Positions 42,850 through 53,950 of a stretch of 64,000 bases of DNA are shown here, in pieces. This DNA is from Conchocele bisecta (lineage: Eukaryota; Mollusca; Bivalvia; Lucinida; Thyasiridae), in assembly GCA_029237695.1 (NCBI GenBank), contig CM055278.1:73709188-73773187 (forward strand), written 5' to 3'. Position 1 is the stretch's first letter, and the number at the start of each line of letters is the position of its first letter. Under the pieces are notes generated by a model that was not told the DNA's origin, did no database searches, and saw only the letters and a list, made by a program, of their open reading frames with translations. Both the position numbers and the translations under genes were made by a program.

Positions 42850-43920
42850 TTAATAATTAATGTTTTAACATTTAGTGTCAGAAAACATTAGTTGCTAGTT
42901 GTTGTGAACAAAGTGTTATTTTCTTCATACCTGTAATTAATGGAGCTTTATAATTAGTGCAATATACAAACAAGTCAGGCATGCTATACTTCCTCCAGTA
43001 GTAGATGTGTTAACTGCACAAAATAGGGTGTTGACTTCACTTTCTGATGCAAAGGTCCCCTTTGGTATGGAAGTTCCCTAAGACAATAGAAAACATTTTA
43101 TCCAAAGACACACGCTCTATCTCCCGGTATCCATGGAAATTCAAGATGGCCGCCGTGAATATAGGTCAAATCTTAAAATTGGCATAACTTGGTACCTGAT
43201 CATGCTAGAAACTTGATTTTGGTGTCTATTCCCATGTACTGGCATGCACAGAAATCAATAAAATAATTTTCAACAATATCCGTTCATGAAAACATGACCG
43301 AAATTCAAAATGGCAACCATTTTTCGATAAAATACGTCTAAATTGAACGTAAATATTGACTGAAATATGCTACCGCCATGAAGTTTGTCTCCACTAACAT
43401 GCAATGGATATTGTGTGATGTATAATAAAATTACGATACAGTGAAACCAGATTGTTAAATCCAAGATGGCCGCCGTTTGTCGTTCTGCATTAACTAAATA
43501 TTCTGTAACAGTTTGCATATGCAGCAAAACGATATGTTATTACTGAGGAATTTGTGTACTTATTCTTGAAAGCACCTAACATGTTTAGTTTCTATTTAAA
43601 ATGGATAATAACAAAGGAAACACACACTAATCAGTTAGTAAACTTTATAAAACATAATTTGTATGTATCTGTATTTATGTTTTGATGTGCAATGATAATA
43701 CTTTATAATCTCTCGAAAATATTATTTTTTCAGGTGACGCATTTAATTAGTATAAATAATTAAAAAAATAGCATGTCTCATTTGCATATGAAAATAGCCT
43801 GATACCACCGCACGTCACTATCAGTAAAATAAATATTACTACATGTAAATGAGGCACTCATAAGTTTTGGAACTGGTGGAATAGTGATACAATTATACAC
43901 ATATTTATTCCCGGAAAGAC

Positions 43921-43953
43921 CATTTTGTGCCTACTGAGTGGGCATGTACCTTT
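43921..43953. mobile_element. Solo end of the TTAA element family
   Basis: 'cctactgagtgggcatgtac' followed by ctttac matches the right ends at 7440-7477 and 8265-8295. No left partner was found nearby. Confidence 0.6.
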
Positions 43954-44002
43954 ACACCAGTCTAATACGGAATCACTACACAGCTTGATAATTTGATAAA
44001 AC

Positions 44003-45362
44003 AAGAATTCCGCCATGAAAGGTATGTCGTGCCTGCCGAGGCATTTGACTGTACATAATATGAGCATGGGCATGTGCTAAAGTAAGCATCACAAAACCAT
44101 CAGAGAAATGCATTACATGCTTTAAACAGTCAACAGTACTAGTGAGTGTGTTCCAAATGCTCACATGCATCGAGTTTCAAATATTGAAGCACTCTGTAAT
44201 CAGTAATTTTAAAGTTATAGCATGATAAAGAAACCTGTACAAACTTTTTGACATAAAACTTATTGACTGATTGGAATTTAACGGCCTATCAACAGCTATG
44301 GTCATTTATTTAAGGCCAGGCCAACGTGTTTTCAACACTTTCTGCATTCGGGGGTTGGGGGCCTAACCCTAACCCAAAAATTTCCACAAATAATCATAAA
44401 TAATAATTTCCACAAATAATCATAAACACTAATGTCCACGAATAATCATAATACTCACAGAAGGGGTATAACCCGCTGAAACTGTCAATGACGTACGTGA
44501 GGGCCAAACCAGGTATCCGATCGGGATTCCCGTAAGGATGAACCCCGATCGTTAAATTATTTCATCGCATATTCCCACCTGCGACCCACTTTTGACATAA
44601 AGTGTTTCCACAAATACATGAAGGCCAAACTATGAAGGTCATCTTAATGGTGGCATGAGTGTGTTCCAAATCCGTACATGTATCAGGTGTCCAAGTGTTT
44701 ATGAAGCAATCCACCAAGTAATATAAAAGTTATATGTTGATGAAGAAACTTGTACACGTTTTGATGTAAATAAATGCCTACGTGTTTCCACAACAGTGTG
44801 AATGTCAAATGGGCAAGGTCATGCATATGGGTGCATGAGTGTGTTCCAAATGCTTACATGTATCAAGTGTCCAAACATTGAAGCAATCCATCAAGTAATA
44901 TTAAAGTTATATGCCGATAAAGAAACGTGTACAAAGTGTTTGACGCAAAAATGGCTATGTGTTTCCGCAAAAATGTGAAGGTTAAAAAGGTGAAGGTCAT
45001 ATTAATTGGGGCATGAGTGTGTTCCAAATGCTCACATGTATCAAGTGTCCAAATACGGAAGCAATCCTTAAAGTAATATTAAAGATATATATGATGATGA
45101 AGAAACTTGTACAAACTTTTCGACACAAAAAAATGGCTAAGTGTTTCCGCAAAAATATGAAGGTAAAAAAGGCCAAGGTCATGTTAATTGGGACATGAGT
45201 GTGTTCCAAAAGCTCACATGTATCAAGTGTCCATATATTGAAGCAATTATTAAAGTTATATAGTGATGAAGAAACTTGTGCAAACTTTTTGACATTTGTT
45301 GACGCAGACGACGGACGGAAAAGTGGTGACTATAGTTCTGCTAAAGCATGCACAACAAAAAC
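44003..45362 (+). mobile_element. Helentron-like element (zeta type), older copy, ~180-bp units
   Basis: The 5' end acaagaattccgccatgaaa with gtcgtgcctgccgaggcatt matches 13353. Four to five units share 'gcatgagtgtgttccaaatg', 'atgtatcaagtgtccaaa' and 'gaagaaacttgtacaaac'. The 3' end 'gtgactatagttctgctaaa' followed by gcatgcacaacaaaaac is a decayed version of the 14150-14190 hairpin. A SINE-like repeat interrupts it at about 44268-44592. Confidence 0.78.
44268..44592 (+). repeat. SINE-like repeat inside the Helentron-like array
   Basis: 'tttaacggcctatcaacagc' through 'gtatccgatcgggattcccg' and the tail 'gttaaattatttcatcgcat'. The central block is replaced by 'ataatcataaa' direct repeats (44385-44455). 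Confidence 0.7.
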
Positions 45363-45599
45363 TGCACATTTCCCATGTGTTATATGTTACCTTATAACCA
45401 GATAACACAGTATTTATTGAATTTTCAGTACAGTTTGGTGAGGGTCTATACTGTTCACAATTTGATCAGTGATTCATTTTGCATTCAGCAAACACTGAAT
45501 GATGTTTAGGCTGTATCATCTGCGTCTGATCAGGATTTCCAAATTGGACAGGAATTAATGATGAAATAAATCTAGCGTTGTCTAATGTCATGATTTGTA

Positions 45600-45995
45600 A
45601 TTTATTTAATGGCGTTTAATGGCCTGCCATTTTAGGCCGGGCTAACAAGGTAGAATCCCAAATTTCACCTGTTGTGATTGTGGGGAAAATCGCAAATCAG
45701 AACTAAATATGTACGAACAAACATATATTTATATTCAGCCCTAAAATTAGAATAACCTGACCTGGTGCCAGGTTCTCACCACACCAGAGTCATTTAGCCC
45801 CACTACCTAAAAGTAATACAATTAGTATTAAATCTTACTACTTTTATAATAGGTATAACCGGATTCAACTCTCAAGTAACAAGGAAGCAAAACATGCACC
45901 TGGGGGCTAAACCAGGGATATCAGAATTCCATTAAGGATGAAACAAATTGTTGGATTTACCCTGCGCATATTACTAACAAACCGCCTATTCCATG
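45600..45995 (+). repeat. SINE-like 'gtttaac' repeat
   Basis: Blocks in order: 'ttggcgtttaatggcctgcc'-type start, gggaaaatcgcaaatcagaa, 'cctgacctggtgccaggttc', 'caactctcaagtaacaagga' and the tail 'aattccattaaggatgaaac'. Diverged. Confidence 0.75.
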
Positions 45996-46435
45996 AACTG
46001 CAATGAAGCTGTCCCTTAATTATAACCCTGCGATACGACTACATAATAATTATTACCAAACATTATCAAATTACATTGTACTTGCAAAGGTACTGCATTT
46101 TACGATGTTTTTTCTATATAGCTGTGACCCTGATCATGACATTTAACGTTGGTATGTATATGATACCAAAGTAAACTGGAAAAGGTGGCATCACATTTCA
46201 GTTTATGGCGAAAGGTTGAGTTTTATTTTTATATCCAACGGTGAATATCTTGATAGCCATCTTAGATTTCTCAAACTGCTGAATGATGTCCTCCTGAACA
46301 ACCACATCGTATATAGATGGGCGTGCACATTGTAAGAGGGAGCACTGCATATTTCACACGCAGGTTGAAGTAACGGACCAATGTCTATAAATACATTAAC
46401 TATATATGGAAGCGTCCTGGTGCCAATGCTAAAAT

Positions 46436-46545
46436 AGTTTTTATCTCCTAATTAGGAGATACTATCTCATAATTCCTAATTAGGGCATACTATCTCATAA
46501 TTAGGACTTACTATCTCCTAATTAGGACTTACTAACTGTGTCAAT
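46436..46545. repeat. AT-rich minisatellite of 'ctcctaattaggagatacta'
   Basis: About four units of 25-30 bp, each with the palindrome cctaattagg. 45996-46435 holds no recognised gene; about 46360-46405 is an inverted copy of 21945-21990. Confidence 0.85.
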
Positions 46546-46902
46546 GCGTTCAGTTTAGACTTTTTTTAATCAAAAAATGGCGGCCATTTTGAATTTCGAT
46601 CATGTTTTCATGAACAGATATTGTTGAAAATTATTTTATTGATTTCTGTGCATGCCAGTACATGGGAATAGACACCAAAATCAAGTTTCTAGCATGATCA
46701 GGTACCAAGTTAGGCCAATTTTAAGATTTGACCTATATTCACGGCGGCCATCTTGGATTTCCATGGATACCGGGAGTTGAAAATGAGATAAAGCGTGTGT
46801 CTTTGGATAAAAGGTTTTCTATTGTCCCAGGGAACTTCCATACCAAAGGGCATGTTTGCATCAGAAAGTGAAGTAAAAAGTCAATTAACACACCTACTAC
46901 AG

Positions 46903-47131
46903 TTCAAGGCCGCAGTTGGAACCATCATAACATAATATAGGGCAAATTTTGTAAAAAAATACCAAAACCGCAAATGAAATCAAGCTTTTGTATCATTTAA
47001 AATCTCATTTTGTGACGAAAAACATATGTTTGACATTTGAAGTGAAGAATAGATGGTAATAATTGGAATTTTGCATTCATTTCAATGTAAAATAATGACA
47101 TTTGACATATTGTCAGACATTTGATATATAT
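46903..47131. other. Intergenic, nothing recognised
   Basis: No supported gene or repeat was seen. Confidence 0.4.
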
Positions 47132-47344
47132 GTGGCTATGACTGGAGAAATGGAGCTTATGGGATTTGTGACTCCTGATCAAATAGCACACACATGTACC
47201 TGATAGCGATCTATATTGCGTGTTAGAAGCATAACGAGTGTTTCATTGCTGGAATGGCGAACAGCGCAGATCCTGATCAGACTATGCGGATGCACAGGCT
47301 GATCCGGATCTACACTGGTCGCAATTTCTCCAGTACAGCCTCAC
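47132..47344. mobile_element. MITE family L copy, AT-flanked
   Basis: AT is on both sides (47130-47131, 47345-47346). It begins gtggctatgactggagaaat and ends 'aatttctccagtacagcctc'. The interior holds 'cagatcctgatcagactatg'. Confidence 0.75.
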
Positions 47345-47585
47345 ATAAGTCTCAATCCAAGGCACAGATCAGACCTATGGCATCTCTAAGTCCTCAATAG
47401 AGGTTCAAAATTATTCGAGATAGATTTGGACATCATTCAATGTTGGTAAGCCCTTCAGTTTATTTTATTTTTTTATTTTCACCAAAAAAAATGTTGGTAA
47501 GCTGGTATGACTAAACAGAATGCCGTAAATCTCCAAAATGAGGCTTGAGAAATGGCACGCCTGACAAGTATATGTTACAGATCAT

Positions 47586-48664
47586 GGACCGGTTTCACTG
47601 AACCTCGCACGATAACAAAGTTTGTACGAAGATTCAAATGTATTTGCTTCTTTCACCGCCGCCTGGCCTAATATTGCCAATATTTGTAAATGTGTTTATT
47701 ACAAAATACTGGCATATTTTGAAAGTAAGCAGCTTGATTGGCTGAGCCTGAGCTGTGCTACAGCTCAGGCACAGCCAATCAAACTGCTTGATTGCGAGTT
47801 GATATTGCAAATAAATGTTGGCAAGATTAACACAGGCGGTGGTGTACATTAACATGGTTAACTAATGCTACCATGTTCGACCTTCGCATACAGGGGTCAT
47901 GCCAATTATCCGGACAATCAGTTTATCGGATAAATGAAAATACCTGTTAATTAAGCGGATTCTTTTGATCTGATTTTGCAACGAATGCATCTAAGTCATG
48001 CAGGTGCATGCTTTTTCCATGCCAGTGTGAATAATATGTCGGCATGGTAAACATTTTAGTAACATTTGCTGAACACATTCCCAACTCTGTGCAGAAGTTG
48101 TTTACAACGACAAAAGTCATGCGGGGGCTCAATCGAGTGCGCCCAATTACGTCATTGTTCTATAAATACAATACATTCTATAAATACGGTGTTTTCCAAG
48201 AAACGAAGGGTGACTGATTTTTCTGCAGAAATACACAATGCTGTTTACACTGGTTTACACGCGATAACATTATGATTTCAACGTGAGAATAGAAGTTATA
48301 AGACGATTAGTATATATGTTAACTGATTGTCGATGTTAATTTTGGGGCAATTTTACGACTGATGATCTGACCCGATTTTAAGCGATAAAGATGGCACAGT
48401 TTGCTAAATAGTTTACATGCGTTGAGAAAGCAAGAATCGACGATTGTTATGTGAAAAGTTTATGCCCGTAGCTGCTATTTGAATAAAAATATCGTTAAAA
48501 AAATGCCATTTTTGTCCGATAATCTGGAGGATCCCTGTACACGAACATCACTACATGTGAGAAAATTCACTAATTTAAATATTTGCCAACATTTACCGTT
48601 AGTGCAAATGTTATATTCCAATTTTGCACTTACAAACTTCTTCAAAGTGTAGTGAAACGGGCCC
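47586..48664. mobile_element. Family K element interrupted by a pogo-like MITE
   Basis: The outer ends 'accggtttcactgaacc' and 'tgtagtgaaacgggcc' are inverted. 47650-47850 is a large hairpin with the core gagcctgagctg / cagctcaggc. 47891-48537 is a separate insertion. 47347-47585 has nothing recognised. Confidence 0.65.
47891..48537. mobile_element. Pogo/Tigger-like MITE, TA target duplication
   Basis: TA is at 47889-47890 and 48538-48539. The ends are cagggg..aattatccggacaa and the complement of caggga..agattatcggacaa. The 'ATTATCCG' end motif is typical of pogo/Tigger-type mariners. No transposase was seen. Confidence 0.75.
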
Positions 48665-48802
48665 ATGTTATCTGTCTGTTAGATGTTTGTCCTAATTAAT
48701 TCCTTACTGTGATGTTAGCATTCTGTGAATAAACAACTTTACTTGAATTATTCTCAATACTTGTCTTTCCTTGAGACTACCGTATGTTGTGACCACCATT
48801 AT

Positions 48803-48993
48803 TAATCTTAGACTGCTGGACACGAAAATTGTCGTCTGCTGTTGTTTTAGGGTTTATCTACTTTCTAAATAAAAACATGGTTTGACAAAATTTTAGAATC
48901 ATTTCCAATGCTATCAAACCATGTTTTTGATAAGATAAATGGTGAATAGAACATAAACAGCAGACAACAACATTTAATTCAGCAGTGTAAGGG
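48803..48993. mobile_element. MITE family B copy, diverged
   Basis: It contains 'gtcgtctgctgttg' and 'agaatcatttccaatg', but the central dyad is shortened and the left end has mutated. The right end is gtgtaaggg. Confidence 0.75.
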
Positions 48994-49029
48994 TTCAACA
49001 GCCAACTTGTCAAGGCATGCAGCTCAATG

Positions 49030-49302
49030 TCAAACTTCAAATACTTGTTAACTCATTGCATGCTGGGAAATTTGTGGGCTATAAATAGTTAAAAAATAGC
49101 AGATGACAATTAATTATATTTTCTTTTATTTCTCCTTATAAATTTCATGAATATATATGTCTTGGAATTTCATTAGAATTGTGTCTGGAGGACACAATTC
49201 TAATGAAATTTCAAGACATATTTACAGAGAGAAATAATACATATACTCCTAATTCGTTTGGCGGATATTTTCACCGCTAACATGCAAAGAGCTAGTTAAA
49301 CG
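49030..49302. mobile_element. Palindromic MITE, family D
   Basis: The ends are 'ttaactcattgcatgctggg' and a diverged 'aacatgcaaagagctagtta'. The centre is 'catttcattagaattgtgtc'-like arms around gtctggaggac. Confidence 0.8.
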
Positions 49303-49364
49303 ACATCCATATTTTAATTTTACATATATATAGTCAAACCTGCGATATGCAAGTTTAGCTCCTG

Positions 49365-49490
49365 ATCCGTGAATGGCGAAACTGGTGCCTATGGTATTTG
49401 TAACCAGTATATCTCCTGATATGTATCTGTGACTGGAGAAGTGGGTCTAATGACATTTATAACCAGCTCTCATCTGTGACTGCAGAACAC
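49365..49490. repeat. Family L fragments
   Basis: Two pieces read 'tgactggagaagtgggtcta' and 'ctcatctgtgactgcagaac'; no complete element. Confidence 0.45.
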
Positions 49491-49559
49491 AGGCACTTTG
49501 TGGTATGAATGACAACCAGCCATGCATATATGATACTTCCAATTTTACTCCGATATTAA

Positions 49560-49802
49560 CCCTTTGCATGCTAGCGGTGAAAATATCCGCTAAACGAATT
49601 AGGAGTGTATGTTTTATTTCTCTCTGTAAATATGTCTTGAAATTTCATTAGAATTGAGTCCTCAGGACTCAATTCTAATGAAATTCCAAGATATACCGGT
49701 ATTCATGATATTTACGGGGAGAAATACAAGAAAATATGATGAATTTTTGTCCGCTAGTTTTGAACTATTTATAGCCCACAAGTTTCCCAGCATGCAAAGA
49801 GT
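49560..49802. mobile_element. Palindromic MITE, family D, second copy
   Basis: It follows TTAA (49556-49559) with CCCTTTGCATGCTAGCGG and ends 'agcatgcaaagag'. The centre is 'attgagtcctcaggactcaa'. It lies in opposite orientation to the 49.03-kb copy. Confidence 0.82.
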
Positions 49803-49807
49803 TATAA

Positions 49808-50002
49808 CCCTTTCAACCCTGGATATCCTACATTGGCTTTTTCATATGAATTTTTGGACTATTCTATCAAGACAAAATGTGGAATGTTTTAGAGGTGAAT
49901 AATAGTGACAAATGCTGCAGATCCTGATGAGACGGCTCTTTATGAGCCGGCTCATCTGGATCTACAGTGTTTGCATATTTTGGCTTTCTAGGATTGAAAG
50001 GG
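49808..50002. mobile_element. MITE family C copy, directly next to family D
   Basis: It begins ccctttcaaccctggatatc and ends 'ctaggattgaaaggg' with TGAA after it. The centre is 'agatcctgatgagacggctc' facing 'gagccggctcatctggatct'. Confidence 0.82.
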
Positions 50003-50490
50003 TGAAAGACAAAGGTAGGACATTCACCATGTTTTCAACCAACAGAAGTGAATTGATTTACCTTCGGCCCGGCGTGCATAAAGTGCCTGTGCTGGAGAAA
50101 TGGAAAAAAACAAGATCTTAACTAGAGCAGCTGAAGCTGCATCAACGGTTTGAGGCTTGATGTACTGACAAACGTACACTGGCAAAGTGATTAGAAGACA
50201 TTGCCAATGACGAAAACATATGAAACTCAAAAAAAATTGATGCAATTCCAATGAAATTGAAAAAATAAAGTTTTGTATTTTCAGAATCGCTTGACTATCC
50301 TAAGCATTTTTCATTATATAACGTTCTACGAAATGTGTACCGTTAACCCCCTAGTCTGACATTGAAGTTGAGACGATTCTAAAGCACTCACAGCATGTCA
50401 GTTCGTATATAAAACCAGTGTCTGATACAGCCCACCATACCTGTCTGGCCTCCACCTCGAAGTTTGTCAGCTGTACACACTGTTCTAGGC
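50003..50490. repeat. Mostly unassigned; fragment at 50345-50400
   Basis: 'ttgagacgattctaaagcac' matches the core of the palindrome at 19652-19843. No gene was recognised. Confidence 0.4.
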
Positions 50491-50499
50491 GGCTAAGTT

Positions 50500-51340
50500 T
50501 ATATGCTCGTTCTCAAACTTCAAATGCATGTAGCTCGCGCATTTGAGCAGATAGCTAAAAACTACCAGCGAACCGGAGATAGAGAATTTTTTTGGCTTTT
50601 TAATGCAAAAAAAATATTTGAAATCGGTTGAATAATAAGGAAGTTATGACCATTTCAATTTTTTTTAAAAACTTCAAATGCCTAAAACTCTCTCATTTGG
50701 GCAGATAGCCAAAAACTACCAGCGAAACGGAGATAGAGAATTTTGTTGGCTTTTTAATGCAAAAAAAATATTTGAAATCGGTTAGATAATAAAAAAGTTA
50801 TGACCATTTCAAATTTGAAAAATTTAAAAAAAACGTCCAAGTTTGAAAGACAATAGAATCAGAACTATTCAAGCCATTGCTCTGAAAAATATCATCTTCT
50901 GTGCGGATGAATGTCCCGCGTGACGCTGTCAAAAAATTATGTTGCTGAGATTACTGTACAAATTGGAAACTGTTTTCAAAGACCACCCGTTAAAATAAAA
51001 TAAAAATCTGAAATTGTTGATTTTTTTCATTTTTCTCAATTTCACATGTCTATAGCTCTCTCATTTGAGCAGATAGCCAAACATTGTCAGCGAAGCGAAG
51101 ATAGAGAATTCTCGCAGCTTTACAATTCAAAAATTTTTGAAATCGGTTGGAAAATAAGGAAGTTATAGGGAATTATATGATATATGACGTCACTTCCGGT
51201 TTCGTAAAAAGTGACGTCATGAGAATTCTGAAAATTGAGTTATTCTCGTCTCACTGTTGATGCGAATCGGTATACAAAATTTGAAGTCGATCCGACCAGC
51301 GGTTTGGGCTGTAGTCTCGACGGCTGAATAAAAAGAAAAA
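50500..51340. repeat. ~165-bp direct repeats, then A-rich tail
   Basis: Two close units (50510-50675, 50676-50840) and a diverged third (51035-51180) share 'actaccagcgaa..ggagatag', 'gaatttt.ttggctttttaa' and 'atatttgaaatcggttgaa'. The end, 'cgaccagcggtttgggctgt', runs into (a/g)-rich sequence. It could be part of a retroelement tail; no coding frame was seen. Confidence 0.65.
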
Positions 51341-51396
51341 GAAAAAAAAGAAAAAGAAAAAAAAAAACAACGAAAACAAAAGGTTTGAGGAATCAA

Positions 51397-51871
51397 GTGA
51401 GTGAATGAGTGAGTGAATAGGGTTTAACGTCCGCTTTTCTGACATAGAGGTACAAGCCTCAGGGAGCCTACACGCAGACGGGTCAACGGGGTCGTGTCCC
51501 GTGTCCACCTGTCCAAGGGGGGTAAATCCCAACTTCAGAACTCAATATTTACAATCAAAATATATATTCAGTCCTGAAATTAGAACAACCTGATCTGGTG
51601 CCAGGCCCTCGCCACACCAGCATCATTTATCCCATCCCCTAAAAGTAATAGGATTAGTGCTAATCTTACTTTTATATATGGGGCATAGCCTGACTCAACT
51701 CTCACATACAAGAAAGCCAAAAATGTACATGAGGGCCAAATCCGGTATAGTGGGTTCCGGAAAGTATGAACCCAATCGTTAAGCCAGTTTAGTCGCCTTT
51801 TACGACAAGCAATGGCTACTGCAGCACTATTCTCAGGATCAGTTGATCCCGCCCCGGTGCCTGCACGGGGC
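51397..51871 (+). mobile_element. Full-length SINE-like element with 12-bp target duplication
   Basis: TTGAGGAATCAA lies at 51385-51396 and 51872-51883. The element begins gtgagtgaatgagtgagtga, then gggtttaacgtcc, then the blocks shared with all other copies, and ends 'agtcgccttttacgacaagc', 'caggatcagttgatcccgcc' and tgcctgcacgggg. The 12-bp duplication fits LINE-driven insertion. The tcgccttttacgacaagc block resembles a domain I remember as widely shared among invertebrate SINEs (unverified). Confidence 0.9.
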
Positions 51872-51958
51872 TTGAGGAATCAAATTCCTCAAACCTAAAA
51901 AGAAAAAAAAAAACAACGAAAACAAAAGGTTTGAGGAATCAAATTCCTCAAACCTAAT
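51872..51958. repeat. Tandem duplication flanking the SINE
   Basis: 'aaacaacgaaaacaaaaggt' plus ttgaggaatcaaattcctcaa occurs before and after the SINE and again at 51900-51955. The ttgaggaat / attcctcaa motif is palindromic. Confidence 0.75.
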
Positions 51959-52254
51959 TATCACAATCAGAGTTGCATCTATTGTTGTGGGAACAACATT
52001 TTGTTTGTTTTATTTTCTACATATCTAAAACAGTTTATTATACCACCCTATCACCGATCAGACCGTCTGTGATACATATAAACAACTCAAGAACAGTTGA
52101 TAATATCGCTAGAAATTGTATTTTAATATATTCTTAAATGAGATTCAACAGTCGCTGTGTACAACATCGCAATATATATTTAGAACTATATTTAGACTAT
52201 AAAATGTATATTTCAATAACCACAGATATAGATCTACTTAGATTACAATGCAAT
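51959..52254. other. Intergenic, nothing recognised
   Basis: No supported gene or repeat was seen. Confidence 0.4.
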
Positions 52255-52258
52255 TTAA

Positions 52259-52461
52259 CCCTTAGAATGTGGGAAAAAATTGTCGTCTGCTGTTGTTGTA
52301 TATTTTGCTGTCTTTCTCAATAAAAACATGATTTGACAGCACTTTAGAATCATTTCCATTGGAAATGATTCTAAAGAGTTGTCAAAACATGTTTTTGATG
52401 ACAGAAATGGAGAATAAAAAATCAGCAGCAGACAACAAAATTTAATTCAGCACTGTAAGGG
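52259..52461. mobile_element. MITE family B copy, intact
   Basis: TTAA is at 52255-52258 and 52462-52465; the ends are CCCTTAGAATGTGGG and CACTGTAAGGG. The centre is 'tagaatcatttccattggaa'. This is one of the best preserved copies. Confidence 0.92.
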
Positions 52462-52465
52462 TTAA

Positions 52466-53149
52466 TGCATAGCATATTGAAATAGCACTTAACGGACAAT
52501 ACATTGTACATCCACCTATCAATGTTTTCCCACGGGAGGTAGGCATACACTGGGAATTAGACAAATCAAATCAAGATTTAGACAGCCAAACATTTTGGTG
52601 AATCAAGTTATCAGATGTCCACAGATCTGCCAGTCATATTGTCTCTAGACTATATTGCTTCCACCCATAAGTCAATTAGAAAAAAAGTCTGAGCGGCAGG
52701 AATTAGATCGTCAATTTTTTAATTTGTCTAATTTACCCAAATTTTATCCCCAACCCCACTCAACCGATGGTGAAAACATTGATACATCGTATGGTGAACA
52801 CATATTTTGAATATGCCAGTCGCAAAGAATAAGTGCAGAAAAAAACCAGACATCCCAAAATATCTGTTTGTTCATTGTGGATGGGTTTCATTGTTATTTA
52901 TCTCCAATGATAAGTAATGCATGTTCGTGATTACAAAGTAAACACACATTTCTTGGAGTAGCCATATGAGCAGTGAGTATCATACAACAACTGTTTATTT
53001 TTATTCGCCAATTACTAAAGTGGCGATCGCCAGCGGAATCCCTGCCCCCACCCCTCACAACCCAGACTGCCCAAACAAAAGACGTAATTTGCCACCTTCT
53101 GTATGGGAGGCGCATGGGTGCAATGAAAAGACATGTAGCCGATTATCAA
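52466..53149. other. Intergenic, nothing recognised
   Basis: Short ORFs at 52894-53224 overlap in several frames and show no known domain. Confidence 0.4.
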
Positions 53150-53356
53150 GAAGCAGATGGAGTTTCAACTGAAATTACAACTAGAAATGTGGGTGGTAGG
53201 ACCATTAGAGCAATGCGTGTGTGAAATATCAAGCAGATCCGTGCAAGGTAACATAATATATAAGACATTTACCCGAGTGTTACGGTTTTGGGACGTACAG
53301 ACTGATGCCGGTAACACTATATGCCCCCCTCACCATTCGGTGGCGGGGGCATAAAA
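53150..53356 (+). mobile_element. 3' part of an epsilon-type Helentron-like element
   Basis: 'gtgtgaaatatcaagcagat' and 'acatttacccgagtgttacg' precede 'taacactatatgcccccctc' and the same 14-bp hairpin as at 11815-11851, followed by aaaaaata. Confidence 0.75.
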
Positions 53357-53602
53357 AATATGTTCAGCCCTGAAGTTAGAATAAGCTGATCTAGATCCTC
53401 ACTACATCATAGTCACTTATCCCCACTCCCTAAACGTATTTAGTAGTACTCCTACTATTTTTATAATTGGTATAATCGGATTTAACTCTCATGTACAAGA
53501 AAGCCGAAAATGAACCTGAGGGCCAAACCAGGGATATCGGAATTCCAGTAACGATGAACACCATCTTTAAATTTCCATTTGCATCTTCCAACCAACCGCA
53601 CC
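53357..53602 (+). repeat. SINE-like 'gtttaac' repeat, 5' part missing
   Basis: It starts inside the family ('tgttcagccctgaagttaga') and runs to 'atttgcatcttccaaccaac'. It abuts the Helentron-like 3' end exactly, suggesting insertion or capture at that point. Confidence 0.7.
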
Positions 53603-53786
53603 TTGATAATCATCTCACATGGTTGAATAAACAGTGAATATAGTAATTATGAATTGAGCAATACTAAACTACTTAATAGCACAAACAACATTTAACAACA
53701 ATAAAATCTTAACATTATTAACATTTCAAAGTATCTTTTCCACCCTAAACATGTACTGTGATTTGTGATTGGCACACTGTATTGGT

Positions 53787-53849
53787 AACACAAATTTCTG
53801 TCTGTAACGCAGGGCGACTTACATTACAGACAGAAATTTCGGGTTAACT
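53787..53849. repeat. Hairpin
   Basis: 'acaaatttctgtctgtaa' pairs with 'ttacagacagaaatttc' across about 20 bp. 53603-53786 is unassigned. Confidence 0.7.
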
Positions 53850-53950
53850 ATATTGGCTGAGTGATCTAAGTCACCCCCACCCCACCTCCACCCCCAGTGA
53901 GCAGATATAGTTTTGACAAGCAAAATAAAAATATTCACGTAAATTATACA

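Larger units (their letters stand above)
42999..46899. mobile_element. 3.9-kb element with ~340-bp inverted ends
   Basis: 42999-43335 and 46560-46899 are inverted copies. The ends are tagtagatgtgttaa and the complement of tagtaggtgtgttaa, and both arms include 'aagatggccgccgtgaatat' or close variants. CAG lies directly outside both ends (42996-42998, 46900-46902). The interior has no transposase I recognise and carries a solo TTAA-element end, a Helentron-like element, two SINE-like repeats and a minisatellite. Confidence 0.82.

Noticed and set aside
51251..51532. 93-aa ORF with poly-Phe
   Set aside because: It crosses the A-rich tail and the SINE boundary on the antisense strand; composition artefact.
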